Positions 1-8,900 are shown, counted from the first letter of the stretch. The stretch is 64,000 nt of DNA from Xylanimicrobium pachnodae JCM 13526 = NBRC 107786 (GCA_001592145.1 BCWJ01000001.1:1-64000); one strand, 5' to 3'. Numbers and translations are program-made. The notes: generated by a model not told the origin, from the letters alone.

Positions 1-140
1 TCCTCGTCGACGAACGACGCCACCACGGTCATGCCCTTGGACTTCTGGAAGGGCACGACGACGTCCTCCATGTAGCGGACCCACTCGTCGCGCCGCCCGG
101 GACGGGTCTGGTAGCGGCGGATCTCGAAGAACGCGCTCAT
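1..140 (-). CDS. NIPSNAP family protein, N-terminal part (runs off the window)
   Basis: The gene starts with an ATG at 138-140 and runs off the left edge, so only about 46 N-terminal residues are visible. They begin MSAFFEIRRYQTRPGRRDEW and continue with a segment containing VVVPFQKSKGM, the usual opening of the NIPSNAP dimeric alpha-beta barrel family (F-E-I-R-x-Y followed by a helix and a V-V-P-x-Q/F motif). The family's enzymatic role is generally undefined. Its ATG overlaps the stop codon of the upstream oxidoreductase gene (ATGA arrangement), so the two are probably translated from one message. Family assignment is fairly safe from the N-terminus; function is not. Confidence 0.75.
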   Translation of the reverse strand, partial: MSAFFEIRRYQTRPGRRDEWVRYMEDVVVPFQKSKGMTVVASFVDE

Positions 141-1078
141 CGGGCGACCTCCAGCACGATCTTGCCGCGGGTGCGGTTGGTCTCCCCGAGGGCGTGGGCC
201 TTGGCGACGTCTGCGATCGGGAACGTGCGGGCCACCTCGACCGTGACCTGGCCGGCGCTGAGCAGCCCGGCGATGGTGGTCAGGGCCGCGCCGTCGGGCT
301 CGACCAGGAACGCCGAGGTGCGGAAGCCCGCCGCGGTGGCAGCGGCACCGAGCTCGGCCGAGACGCCTCCCGGGACGGCGACGATGATCCCGCCGGGGCG
401 CAGGGTCGAGGCGATCCGCACCTGGTCGGCGCCGGTCAGCTCGATGATCGCGTCGATGTCCTTGACCGTCGTGAGGTACTCGGGGTCGTGGTAGTCGACG
501 ACGTCGTCGGCGCCGATGCTGCGCAGCCACGCGTGGTTGCGTTCGCTCGCCGTGGCGGTGACGTGCGCGCCGAGGTGCTTCGCGAGCTGCACGGCCAGGT
601 GACCGACGCCGCCCGCACCCGCGGTGACGAGCACGCGGTCCCCGGCGCTCACGCCGGCCGTGTCGACCAGGGCCTGCCAGGCGGTCAGGGCCGCGAGCGG
701 TACCGCGGCGGCCTGGACGTCGCTGAGCACGTCCGGGACCTTGACGAACTGGCGCGACGGGGCCGTGACGTACTCGGCGTAGGCACCGGCCTGGCGCGGG
801 AACCACGGCATGCCGAACACGCGGTCGCCGACCGCGAGGGTGGTCACCCCGAAGCCGACCTCCTCGACCACGCCGGCCACGTCCCAGCCCAGCACGAACG
901 GCGGCTCGCCGAGCACCCCGGCCATGCCGTTGCCCTCGCGGGTCTTCCAGTCGACCGGGTTGACGCCCGCGGCGGTGACCCGCACGAGCACCTCCGTGGG
1001 CAGCGGGGCGGGGCGGGGCTTCGTGGTCAGGATCAGCTCGTCCGCGCCGCCGAGACGCTGTTGGGTGATTGCTCTCAT
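137..1078 (-). CDS. NADP-dependent zinc-less alcohol dehydrogenase / quinone oxidoreductase family protein
   Basis: Medium-chain dehydrogenase/reductase of the quinone-oxidoreductase branch, about 313 residues. It starts MRAITQQRLGG and has the GroES-like N-terminal fold with the N-P-V-D-W-K-T motif, followed by a Rossmann domain with the nucleotide-binding run AGAGGVGHLAVQLAK. No cluster of four structural-zinc cysteines is present, as expected for the zinc-less branch. It would reduce quinones or activated alkenes with NAD(P)H; the substrate cannot be read from sequence. An alternative ATG 21 bases upstream (at 1099) gives MNNAAPT before MRAI; neither start has a strong ribosome binding site. 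The stop overlaps the ATG of the NIPSNAP gene. The upstream GlxA-type regulator reads in the same direction and may control it. Confidence 0.85.
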   Translation of the reverse strand: MRAITQQRLGGADELILTTKPRPAPLPTEVLVRVTAAGVNPVDWKTREGNGMAGVLGEPPFVLGWDVAGVVEEVGFGVTTLAVGDRVFGMPWFPRQAGAYAEYVTAPSRQFVKVPDVLSDVQAAAVPLAALTAWQALVDTAGVSAGDRVLVTAGAGGVGHLAVQLAKHLGAHVTATASERNHAWLRSIGADDVVDYHDPEYLTTVKDIDAIIELTGADQVRIASTLRPGGIIVAVPGGVSAELGAAATAAGFRTSAFLVEPDGAALTTIAGLLSAGQVTVEVARTFPIADVAKAHALGETNRTRGKIVLEVAR

Positions 1079-1203
1079 GGTGGGTGCTGCGTTGTTCATG
1101 AAGGGAACTGTGGCAGCGGCCCACGGGTCCCCGTAAGTGGCGCAGAGGTCATCCTGCGTAAACATCCGGCCACCCGGCCGGCGTGCCGGGTTCTCCGCCC
1201 CGC

Positions 1204-2214
1204 TCAGGCGGAGACGGCGTGCAGGTGCCGGGTCGTCGCCGAGGGCTTCTCGTGCAGGACGCTGAACCGGAGGCGGTAGGTCGCGGGGGAGAGTCCGACA
1301 GCGGACTGGAGGTGCTTGCGCAGCAGGGTGGCGCTGCCGAACCCGGCGGCGGCGGCGATCTGGTCGACGCTCAGGTCGGTGGTCTCCAGCATGCGGCGCG
1401 CCTCGTCGACCCGCCGCTGGATGAGCCACCGCGTGGGGCTCTCGCCCACCTCGGCGCGGAACCGGCGCGAGAAGGTGCGCACGCTCATGTGCGCGTGCGC
1501 CGCGAGGTCGGTGAGCGTCAGCGGGTGGTCCAGGTGGTCGATCGCCCAGGCGCGCGTCGCCGACGTCGAGGCCCCGGCGTCGTCGGGCAGCGGGCGCTCG
1601 ATGAACTGAGCCTGGCCGCCGTCGCGCCAGGGGGCGACGACGCAGCGGCGCGCGGCCCCGTTGGCGACGTCGGCGCCGAAGTCGCGCCGCACCAGGTGCA
1701 GGCACAGGTCGATCCCGGCCGCCCCGCCCGCCGAGGTGAGGATGCGGCCGTTGTCGACGAACAGCACGTCGGGGTTCACCCGGACCGCTGGGAAGCGCGC
1801 GGCGAGCCGGCCGCACAGCGCCCAGTGCGTGGTCGCCTCCAGGCCGTCGAGCAGGCCCGTGGCCGCGAGCACGAACGCGGACGTGCACAGGCTGACGATC
1901 CGCGTCGTCGCCGGGATGGCGCCGAGCGCCTCCCGCAGCTCCCCGGGGAGGGCGCCCGTCGCGAGCAGTTCCGCGGTGGGTTCCTGGGTGGCGACGACGA
2001 CGGTGTCCGCCTCGCACAGCAGGCTCTCGTCGTGGCTGACCTGGACGACGAAGTCCTGGTTGGTGCGCACGGGCCGCCCGCCCAGCGCACAGGTCTCGAC
2101 GTCGTAGAGCGCTTCGCCGTCGGGCCCCTGAGCCTCCCGGAACACCCGTGCGGCGATGCCGAGGTCGAACGGGATCACGCCGTCGAGGGCGAGCACGGCG
2201 ACACGATGAACCAT
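1204..2214 (-). CDS. GlxA family transcriptional regulator (DJ-1/PfpI domain plus AraC HTH)
   Basis: Two-domain regulator of 336 residues. The N-terminal half (from MVHRVAVLALDG) is a DJ-1/PfpI-like domain with the nucleophile-elbow region SLCTSAFVLAATGLLDG. The C-terminal third is an AraC-type double helix-turn-helix ending in GFGSATLLRKHLQSAVGLSPATYR. Members sense small amidated or oxidised metabolites through the DJ-1 domain, which is usually non-catalytic; the ligand here is unknown. I chose the ATG at 2214; a GTG at 2232 would add six residues. It is divergent from the esterase gene and shares a 118-base intergenic region containing a palindrome at 2257-2269, a plausible binding site for this protein. 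Confidence 0.88.
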   Translation of the reverse strand: MVHRVAVLALDGVIPFDLGIAARVFREAQGPDGEALYDVETCALGGRPVRTNQDFVVQVSHDESLLCEADTVVVATQEPTAELLATGALPGELREALGAIPATTRIVSLCTSAFVLAATGLLDGLEATTHWALCGRLAARFPAVRVNPDVLFVDNGRILTSAGGAAGIDLCLHLVRRDFGADVANGAARRCVVAPWRDGGQAQFIERPLPDDAGASTSATRAWAIDHLDHPLTLTDLAAHAHMSVRTFSRRFRAEVGESPTRWLIQRRVDEARRMLETTDLSVDQIAAAAGFGSATLLRKHLQSAVGLSPATYRLRFSVLHEKPSATTRHLHAVSA

Positions 2215-2256
2215 GGCCCGAAGTTTACGCACGGGGTTGTTCCAGACGGAAAGTTA

Positions 2257-2269
2257 TCAACGTCGTTGA
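2257..2269. promoter_or_regulatory. Palindromic operator candidate in the divergent promoter
   Basis: TCAACG-T-CGTTGA is a perfect six-base inverted repeat around a single central base. It overlaps the -35 hexamer of the rightward promoter at 2266-2294, where a repressor would block RNA polymerase. Candidate binders are the divergent GlxA-type regulator and the MarR regulator encoded just beyond the esterase. Confidence 0.5.
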
Positions 2270-2294
2270 CATGTACGACGACGGAGCCTAGCGT
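2266..2294 (+). promoter_or_regulatory. Sigma70-type promoter for the esterase gene
   Basis: TTGACA (2266-2271), a 17-base spacer and TAGCGT (2289-2294) form a near-consensus vegetative promoter 38 bases upstream of the ATG at 2333. A perfect -35 box is uncommon in such GC-rich DNA, which makes this one of the clearest promoters in the window. Confidence 0.6.
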
Positions 2295-2332
2295 CGGCCA
2301 CCGTTGAGAACCAGGCGCGCGAAAGGCATTCC

Positions 2333-3937
2333 ATGGCGGCATCCCTCGTCGAGCAGAGCCTCGTCACCGGGCACCGGTGGAACGTCTACGTTCCCGACGA
2401 CCCGCTGACCGGGCACCGCGCCCGCTCGACGCCGATCCTCCTGGTGCTCGCGGACGCGGCACTGACCGCCGACGGCGCACGGGCCCTCGCGACGTCGTCG
2501 GGACTCGCCGACATCGCCCGCGCGGAGCATGGCGTCGTCGCGTTCCTCAACCCGCTGGGCGAGGCGTGGGCCCCGAGCGACACCGCGGCGATCCCGGCGG
2601 CGCTCGCCCGGTTCGACGGGTTCACGGGCGAGCCCTACGACCACGACGGCCAGCGCTGCGTCATGGGCGACACCGGTGAGCAGGTGTGCAAGTTCCCCGG
2701 GAACGACTCGCGCGTCTACCTGTTCGGCGACCGTTCGGGAGCCGACTTCATCGTCGAGCAGGTGGTGCCCGGGCTCGACACCGACGACGACCGGGGCACC
2801 CCGTGGACGCCGACGGCCGTCTACCTGTCCAACCCGGGGCCGGACACCGTTCTCCCGGACAGCGACATTCACGGCAGCGACATCGAGGTGCCGACGTACG
2901 TCGTCAACGGCTCGCACCGGCTCGAGGCGTCGCTGGCGCGCCTCAACGAGCGGTCGCACCTGTTCGGCACGGCGAAGGGTCCCCGGAGCCCCGGGTTCCA
3001 CCGTGCCGCGCTGCTCAAGGGCTACGACCGGGTGATCGAGCACGCCATGCGGCGCTGGTGGACCCTGCCCGCGCAGATCTTCCCGATCCCCGACCCGGCG
3101 GCGCTCGGGCTGCGCGTCGTGCAGGACGTGCTCGACGTCGACGGTCAACCGCTCGAGTACTGGACCTACGCGCCGCGCCAGCAGGCCGGGACCGTCCCGC
3201 TGGTGCTGGTGTTCCACGGCGGCAGCGACAACGCCGAGTTCATGGTGTGGTCCACCGGGTGGGCGCAGACCGCGGCCGAGCACGGGTTCACGGTGGTCTC
3301 CGTCGACCAGCACGTGGCCCGGACGCCGGAGCAGATGGTGACGCTGCTGGACCACCTGCTGGCCGAGAACCCCCGCATCGACCGGAGCCGCATCTACGCC
3401 TCGGGCTTCTCGATGGGGTCGGTGAAGTCGTTCGACCTCGCCGAGCAGTTCCCCGACCGGTTCGCCGCGGTCGCCCCGATGAGCGGGTCGTTCGCGCCCC
3501 AACGGCCGTCAGGGGAGCTGGTGCCGACCATCTACTTCGCCGGCATGGACTCGACCCTCCCGGAGCGGCCGCACCAGGACGGCGCGCCGAACAACATCGA
3601 CGCCCGGGTGGCCGGAGTCCTGGCCCGCAACGGCGTCACCGACGACTACGTGTTCGACGCGGCTGTCGACCCCGTCTGGGGCATCGCGCCCGACGCGCAG
3701 GTCCACGTCGCGGACCACCTGTTCCCCGAGGTGTCGGTGACGGCCAAGGCGTTCGGTAGCGACGACGGGAACGTGTACACCGTGCTCGCGGAGGCGAACG
3801 GCGTGGGCCACGAGTCGCTGCCGATCGAGAGCGAGATCGCGTGGGCGTTCCTCTCGCAGTTCTCGCGGGGCGCCGACGGCGAGATCGCCATCGAGAACGG
3901 ATGCTTCGACCTCGCCGCGCTCGACACCGCCCGGTGA
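2333..3937 (+). CDS. Alpha/beta hydrolase, PHB-depolymerase/LpqC-like esterase
   Basis: Protein of 534 residues without an obvious signal peptide. The first half is poorly recognisable; from about residue 280 there is a serine-hydrolase core. LVLVFHGGSDNAEF supplies the oxyanion-hole region, YASGFSMGSVKSFDLAEQFPDRF carries the G-F-S-M-G nucleophile elbow, and a later GHESLP histidine is a reasonable third triad member. This arrangement is typical of the polyhydroxybutyrate depolymerase / feruloyl esterase-like (LpqC) group that cleaves short ester side chains. The long N-terminal half probably belongs to a second, degenerate hydrolase-like domain. The start has a GAAAGG ribosome binding site and a good promoter. 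A MarR regulator follows 24 bases downstream and is probably co-transcribed. Confidence 0.75.
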   Translation: MAASLVEQSLVTGHRWNVYVPDDPLTGHRARSTPILLVLADAALTADGARALATSSGLADIARAEHGVVAFLNPLGEAWAPSDTAAIPAALARFDGFTGEPYDHDGQRCVMGDTGEQVCKFPGNDSRVYLFGDRSGADFIVEQVVPGLDTDDDRGTPWTPTAVYLSNPGPDTVLPDSDIHGSDIEVPTYVVNGSHRLEASLARLNERSHLFGTAKGPRSPGFHRAALLKGYDRVIEHAMRRWWTLPAQIFPIPDPAALGLRVVQDVLDVDGQPLEYWTYAPRQQAGTVPLVLVFHGGSDNAEFMVWSTGWAQTAAEHGFTVVSVDQHVARTPEQMVTLLDHLLAENPRIDRSRIYASGFSMGSVKSFDLAEQFPDRFAAVAPMSGSFAPQRPSGELVPTIYFAGMDSTLPERPHQDGAPNNIDARVAGVLARNGVTDDYVFDAAVDPVWGIAPDAQVHVADHLFPEVSVTAKAFGSDDGNVYTVLAEANGVGHESLPIESEIAWAFLSQFSRGADGEIAIENGCFDLAALDTAR

Positions 3938-3961
3938 ACCCCGCGGGTAGGGTCGGCGACG

Positions 3962-4456
3962 ATGGACGAGTCCTCCGGCCCTACCCCGGCGGCCGACCGG
4001 CTCCTGTACACGGCCAACCGGTTCGCCCGCTCCCTCAACCGTGCCGCCGAGCACACGGCCGCGGCGCACGGGATCACCCTGCCGCAGCTGTTGGCCCTGC
4101 AGGTGCTGGGCGAAGGTGAGGCGCTCTCGAACGCCGCGATCGCCCGCCGGATCTTCGTCAGCGCCCAGGCGTCCCATGTGGTGTGCCGGGACCTGCTCGA
4201 CGTCGGCCTGATCGAACGCGGACCCCATCCCACGAACAAGCGGGTACGGCTGGTGCGGCTCACCACCGCCGGCTGGCGTGTGCTGCGGGAGTGCACGATC
4301 GAGCTGCGCGACCTGGAGGACCGGCTCGCCCAGGCCCTGCCCCGCACCTGGGACGCGCCCCTGACCACGATCCTGCACACCGCGGCCCAGACGCTGGCGG
4401 GCGGGTACTTCGGTGATGCGGACGCGGAGGCCGCGGCGCGGGCGCGGCGGCGGTGA
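3962..4456 (+). CDS. MarR family transcriptional regulator
   Basis: A 164-residue winged-helix regulator. The recognition region reads LSNAAIARRIFVSAQASHVVCRDLLDVGLIERGPHPTNKR, ending in the basic wing (N-K-R-V-R-L-V-R-L-T), which is the standard MarR layout flanked by dimerisation helices. MarR proteins usually repress neighbouring genes until a phenolic or similar ligand binds; the upstream esterase is the obvious target. Its stop codon lies inside the DtxR/IdeR-like box that starts the iron-transport operon, so transcription of the next operon is controlled separately even though the genes abut. Confidence 0.85.
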   Translation: MDESSGPTPAADRLLYTANRFARSLNRAAEHTAAAHGITLPQLLALQVLGEGEALSNAAIARRIFVSAQASHVVCRDLLDVGLIERGPHPTNKRVRLVRLTTAGWRVLRECTIELRDLEDRLAQALPRTWDAPLTTILHTAAQTLAGGYFGDADAEAAARARRR

Positions 4457-4472
4457 GGTTAGGCTTACCTCC
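4454..4472 (+). promoter_or_regulatory. DtxR/IdeR-type iron box
   Basis: TGAGGTTAGGCTTACCTCC matches the 19-base actinobacterial iron box TTAGGTTAGGCTAACCTAA at 15 positions, including the whole AGGTTAGGCT core. It sits 35 bases upstream of the irtA-like start at 4507, overlaps the MarR stop codon, and contains a TAGGCT that can serve as a -10 element. An iron-loaded DtxR/IdeR would repress the operon under iron sufficiency. Confidence 0.85.
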
Positions 4473-4506
4473 GTTCATCGCCGACCCCAGCCGAGAGAAG
4501 ACTGCA

Positions 4507-7137
4507 GTGGGCACCAGACGCGGCTATACGGGCGCCATGATGCGCGCGTTCGGGGCGGGGGAGTGGGTCCTGACGGTCCGCTCCGTGCAGGACGTGACCG
4601 AGCACTACCGGCGGATCGTCGTGGACGCGCCCGGCCTGTTCGACGGGACGCCGTACGGCCCCGGGTCCTTCATCCGGCTGTGGGTACCCGACCCGGACGA
4701 CCCGGCCCGCGAGCACCAGCGCGGCTACACGATCGCCGCGCTGGACGAGGCCGCCGAGCAGCTGACCCTGGAGTTCGTGCTGCACGAGCCGGCCGGACCC
4801 GCGTGCCACTGGGCCGCGAACGTGCAGGTGGGCGACCAGATCGCCGCGACCCGCTGGGGCGCCCCCCGGTTCGAGCCGCCGGTGCCCGCACCCGCCGGGT
4901 ACCTGCTGGTCGGGGACCCCGCGAGCATCCCCGCGATCAACGCCATCGTCGAGGAGATCGGGCGGCTGCCCGGTCGCCCGCCCGTGGACGTCTACCTCGA
5001 GTACACGCACGACGACGACCGCACCCTGCTCACCGCCGCCGCCCCCGGCCTGCGCACCACCTGGGTGCGCCGCACGGGCGACCCGGACGTGCTGGTCCGC
5101 GCGATCGAGGCCGACGGCACGCGCGACTGGTCCGACTGGTTCGCGTGGGTCACCGTCGAGACCGCCGCGACCAAGGCGGTGCGCGGCCGGCTCAAGGAGT
5201 GGGGCTTCCCCAAGACGCACCTCAAGGCGCAGGGGTACTGGAGCGCCGGCAAGCAGATGGGCCTCTCGCGCGACACGGAAGCCGTGGACGAGATGGTCGA
5301 GCCCGCCCCGCCGGTCGAGCCTGTCGCGACTCCCGCCGTGACCCCCGCCGCATCCCGCTGGCAGGCGTCGTCGGGCGCTGCCCTGCTGGCCCCGCTCAAG
5401 CGCACTCTCGTGATCGCAGGGGTGGTCCAGGGACTGGTGAGCCTGGCCGAGCTGGTGCCGTTCGTGCTGCTCGCGATCCTGGCGGCGCGGCTGCTCGATG
5501 GCGAACGGGACCCATCCCGGTTCTGGACGCTGGGGTTGTGGGCGATCGGGCTGATGGCGGCCGCGGCGGTGGTCAGCGCGGTGCTGCTCTTCGCGCTGCA
5601 CCTCATGGATGCCCGGTTCGGCCTGGCGCTGCGGCGTCGGCTCGTGGACCGCATCGCCCGCGTCCCGCTGGGCTGGTTCACCGACCGCAACTCTGCGGCC
5701 GTCCACAAGGTCGTCTACGACGACGTCGCCGGGCTGCACCACCTGACCACGCACGCGGTGGTCGACGCCGTCGCCGCCGTCGTGACCCCGGTGGCGGTGC
5801 TCGTGACGCTGTTCGTGGTGCACCCGGGCCTGGCCGCGCTGCTACTGATCCCGCTGATCGCGGTATACATCCTGTCGATGCGGATGTTCAACGCGTCGTC
5901 GTACGGCATCGCGACCTTCGAGGCGAAGCTCGCCGAGGTCTCCGAGACGGCGGGTGCACACCTGGCGGCGCAGGCCACCGCGCGCATCTACGACCGCGGC
6001 GACGACGCCCGGCTCGGGCGCGTGCTCACCTCGCGGGCCGCGTTCCTCGACTCGTGGCAGCGCCCCCTGACGGGGCTCAAGACCGCCAACGACCTGGTCA
6101 CGCGCCCGACGACGATGCTGGCCTACCTCCTGGTGCTCGGTGTACCCCTGCACGTCCTGGGGTGGATCTCGGCGGGGGACCTGGTGCTGTTCCTGCTGGT
6201 GGGCACCACGTTCGGGGCGCGGCTCATGGCGGTCGCCTACGGGTTCGTGCCCATCCGCGAGGCCCTGGCCGCGGCCCGGGAGATCGCCGCCACCCTGGCC
6301 GAGCCCGTGCTGGCCCAGCCCGCGGACCCCACGCCCCTCCCGGTGGTGCGCGAGCGCGGCCGCCGCGTCGTCTTCGAGTCCGTGACCTTCGGGTACGACG
6401 AGGCCCACCCGGTGCTGCACGACGTCGACCTCACGCTCGAACCGGGAACCGTGACCGCACTGGTGGGCCCGAGCGGCGCCGGCAAGACCAGTCTGGCCAC
6501 CCTGCTCGCCCGGTTCCACGACGTGACCGGCGGGCGCATCACGGTGGACGGCGTCGACCTGCGGGACCTCGCCACCGACGAGCTGTACGGCGCCGTCGCC
6601 TTCGTGTTCCAGGGGCGCTCCCTGGTGCGCGAGAGCGTGCACGACAACATCGCGCTGGGCCGCCCGGACGCCACCCGCGAGCAGGTGGAACAGGCCGCGC
6701 GGGCCGCCCAGGTGCACGAGCGGATCAGCCGGCTCCCGCGCGGGTACGACTCCGTGGTCGGCGAGGACGCCGTGCTCTCCGGCGGGGAGGCGCAACGCGT
6801 CGCGGTGGCCCGCGCCCTGCTCGCCGACCCGGCGATCCTGGTGCTCGACGAGGCGACCGCCCACGCCGACCCCGAGTCCGAGCACCTCGTCCAGGCCGCG
6901 CTGTCCGAGCTGGTGCGCGACCGCACCGTGCTGGTCGTCTCGCACCGGCTGCACACCCTGACCGGCGCCGACCGGATCGTCGTCCTCGACCAGGGCCGCA
7001 TCGTCGACTCCGGACGGCACGACGAGCTGCTGGCCCGCGGCGGGCTGTACCGCGAGCTGTGGGACGCCGACCAGGCCGCGATCGAGAGCGGCGCGCAGGG
7101 CGACGCGACGGATCTGGCGAAGGTGGGTGCACGGTGA
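4507..7137 (+). CDS. irtA: IrtA-like siderophore ABC transporter: siderophore-interacting flavin domain fused to permease and ATPase
   Basis: Protein of 876 residues with three parts. Residues 1-270 form a siderophore-interacting domain (ferredoxin-reductase fold) with the flavin motif RGYTIAAL and the family's C-terminal stretch W-G-F-P-K-T-H-L-K-A-x-G-Y-W. Residues about 300-590 form a six-helix ABC exporter-fold membrane domain. Residues about 610-860 form an ATPase with Walker A GPSGAGKTS, signature LSGGEAQRVA and Walker B ILVLDEAT. The order is that of mycobacterial IrtA, which imports ferric mycobactin-type siderophores and reduces the iron on the cytoplasmic side. The GTG at 4507 has an AGAGAAG site six bases upstream and gives an N-terminus (YTGAMMRAFGA) aligning with IrtA; an in-frame GTG at 4453 lies inside the iron box and is not used. 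The partner irtB overlaps by four bases. Confidence 0.92.
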   Translation: MGTRRGYTGAMMRAFGAGEWVLTVRSVQDVTEHYRRIVVDAPGLFDGTPYGPGSFIRLWVPDPDDPAREHQRGYTIAALDEAAEQLTLEFVLHEPAGPACHWAANVQVGDQIAATRWGAPRFEPPVPAPAGYLLVGDPASIPAINAIVEEIGRLPGRPPVDVYLEYTHDDDRTLLTAAAPGLRTTWVRRTGDPDVLVRAIEADGTRDWSDWFAWVTVETAATKAVRGRLKEWGFPKTHLKAQGYWSAGKQMGLSRDTEAVDEMVEPAPPVEPVATPAVTPAASRWQASSGAALLAPLKRTLVIAGVVQGLVSLAELVPFVLLAILAARLLDGERDPSRFWTLGLWAIGLMAAAAVVSAVLLFALHLMDARFGLALRRRLVDRIARVPLGWFTDRNSAAVHKVVYDDVAGLHHLTTHAVVDAVAAVVTPVAVLVTLFVVHPGLAALLLIPLIAVYILSMRMFNASSYGIATFEAKLAEVSETAGAHLAAQATARIYDRGDDARLGRVLTSRAAFLDSWQRPLTGLKTANDLVTRPTTMLAYLLVLGVPLHVLGWISAGDLVLFLLVGTTFGARLMAVAYGFVPIREALAAAREIAATLAEPVLAQPADPTPLPVVRERGRRVVFESVTFGYDEAHPVLHDVDLTLEPGTVTALVGPSGAGKTSLATLLARFHDVTGGRITVDGVDLRDLATDELYGAVAFVFQGRSLVRESVHDNIALGRPDATREQVEQAARAAQVHERISRLPRGYDSVVGEDAVLSGGEAQRVAVARALLADPAILVLDEATAHADPESEHLVQAALSELVRDRTVLVVSHRLHTLTGADRIVVLDQGRIVDSGRHDELLARGGLYRELWDADQAAIESGAQGDATDLAKVGAR

Positions 7138-8861
7138 AGGGGCTGCTCTCTCTGATCGGGGACCGCGCGGCCGTGCGCCGCTACGGGTGGTGGTCCCTCG
7201 CCGCCGTCGTCGTGCGCGCCGCCGTGCTGCTGGTGCTCATCCCGCTGCTCGGGAACCTGTTCTCCGCCACCCCGGCTGCCGCGCTGCCCTGGCTGGCCGC
7301 CCTCGTGACGCTCGTCGCCGCGAGCTGGCTGGCCGAGCAGCGGTTCGTCGCCGCCGGGTTCACCATCGGCTTCGACCTGCTCACCGGCGTCGAACGCCGG
7401 TTGCGGCGCCGCCTCGAACAGGTGCCCGTCGGCTGGTTCGACGACACCCGGCGCTCCGAGGTGCAGGCCACGCTCGCCTCGGTGGGCAAGGAGATGTGCC
7501 AGTCCGTCGCCTACATCGTCTCCCCGGCCATCAGCTCGATCGGGTCGGCGTTCCTGGTGGGCGTCGGCCTGCTGTTCGTGAACCCCTGGCTGGGCGCCGC
7601 GGCGCTCGCGTGCTGGCTGGTCAGTGCCGCCGCGTACTGGCTCAGCGGGCGGCTGCTGCGCGACGCCGACCGGGCGTTCGCGCGCAGCTCGCACGAGGTG
7701 GGCGCGCGCATCGTCGAGCTGGCCCGTTCACAACGTGTGCTGCGCGCGAACGGCCGGGCCGGTGCGTCGGTCGGCGCCCTGGGCACCGCGCTCGGCAAGC
7801 ACCAGCGCGCCACCCTGCGCCTGCTCGGGTGGAGCGTGCCCGGCACGATCGTGTTCGGCGTCGTCCACCAGCTCTCCCTGCTGGCCGTCGCCGTGGTCAC
7901 GGTGCGGCTGTTCCTGGACGGCGCGATCACGCCCGGCGAGGCCGTGGCGCTGATCGTGGTGCTGGTGCGGTTCCTGGAACCGTTCGTGACCCTGTCCGAG
8001 CTCGCCCCCGCCGTCGAGCTGTTCCGGCAGGCGCTGGGCCGCATCCGGCTGCTGCTCGACGCCGAGGTGCTGCCCGAGCCGGTGGCGTCCCCGGCGTCCT
8101 CGGCGGCCGCGGCCGCCGCCGTCGAGCTGCGCGGCGTCCGCTTCGGCTACCGGCCGGGGCAGCCCGTCCTGGACGGCGTCGACCTGGTGGTCCCGGCCGG
8201 GACCACCACCGCGATCGTCGGCCCGTCCGGCTCCGGCAAGTCCACGCTGCTCGACCTGATCACCCGCACCGCCGACGTCGACGACGGCGCCATCCTGGTC
8301 GACGGCGTCGACGTGCGCGACCTGCGCCTCGACGACCTGCTCGGGCGCGTCGCCATGGTGCACCAGGACGTGTTCCTCCACGACGGCACCATCGACGAGA
8401 ACGTGCGCGACGGGCGGCCCGACGCCGACGCCGCCGCGGTGCGCGCCGCCGCCGCCGCAGCCCAGCTCGACGAGGTGGCGGCCCGCCTGCCCGACGGGTG
8501 GGACACCCGCGTGGGGGAGGGCGGCGACCGGCTCTCGGGTGGCGAACGCCAGCGCGTCAGCATCGCCCGCGCGATCCTGCGCGGCGCCCCGCTGCTGCTG
8601 CTCGACGAGGCCACCAGCGCGCTCGACGTGCGCACCGAGCAGGCCCTCGTCGCCGCGCTGGCCGAGCACACGGCCGCCACCACGACCACCGTCGTCGTCG
8701 CCCACCGGCTGTCCACCATCGCGAGCGCGGACCAGATCGTGTTCCTCGACGGCGGACGCGTGGTCGAGCAGGGCACGCTGGCCGAGCTGCTGGCCGCCGA
8801 CGGGCGCTTCGCCGCCTACTGGCGACTGCGCGAGCGGGCGGGCGACTGGGTGCTCGCGTGA
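7134..8861 (+). CDS. irtB: IrtB-like siderophore ABC transporter permease/ATPase
   Basis: Half-transporter of 575 residues: six transmembrane helices in the first 310 residues, then an ATPase with Walker A GPSGSGKST, signature LSGGERQRVS, Walker B LLLLDEATSALD and the H-loop AHRLST. The GTG start overlaps the irtA stop (GTGA), the classic IrtA/IrtB heterodimer arrangement. IrtB lacks the flavin domain; together the two subunits take up the ferric siderophore despite having an exporter-type fold. Iron control comes from the box at 4454. No siderophore biosynthesis gene is nearby, so the operon may serve an imported or remotely encoded siderophore. Confidence 0.9.
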   Translation: MKGLLSLIGDRAAVRRYGWWSLAAVVVRAAVLLVLIPLLGNLFSATPAAALPWLAALVTLVAASWLAEQRFVAAGFTIGFDLLTGVERRLRRRLEQVPVGWFDDTRRSEVQATLASVGKEMCQSVAYIVSPAISSIGSAFLVGVGLLFVNPWLGAAALACWLVSAAAYWLSGRLLRDADRAFARSSHEVGARIVELARSQRVLRANGRAGASVGALGTALGKHQRATLRLLGWSVPGTIVFGVVHQLSLLAVAVVTVRLFLDGAITPGEAVALIVVLVRFLEPFVTLSELAPAVELFRQALGRIRLLLDAEVLPEPVASPASSAAAAAAVELRGVRFGYRPGQPVLDGVDLVVPAGTTTAIVGPSGSGKSTLLDLITRTADVDDGAILVDGVDVRDLRLDDLLGRVAMVHQDVFLHDGTIDENVRDGRPDADAAAVRAAAAAAQLDEVAARLPDGWDTRVGEGGDRLSGGERQRVSIARAILRGAPLLLLDEATSALDVRTEQALVAALAEHTAATTTTVVVAHRLSTIASADQIVFLDGGRVVEQGTLAELLAADGRFAAYWRLRERAGDWVLA

Positions 8862-8900
8862 CGGGTCGCTGCGCGCGCTGGTCGGGGACTTCCTGATATC

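Noticed and set aside
194-1279. Long open frame on the plus strand opposite the oxidoreductase
   Set aside because: Composition is Arg/Gly/Ala/Asp-rich as expected for the antisense of a GC-rich gene; the minus strand carries the recognisable dehydrogenase motifs.
4453-4506. Upstream GTG as start of the IrtA-like protein
   Set aside because: It lies inside the iron box and overlaps the MarR stop; GTG 4507 has a ribosome binding site and gives the family's N-terminus.
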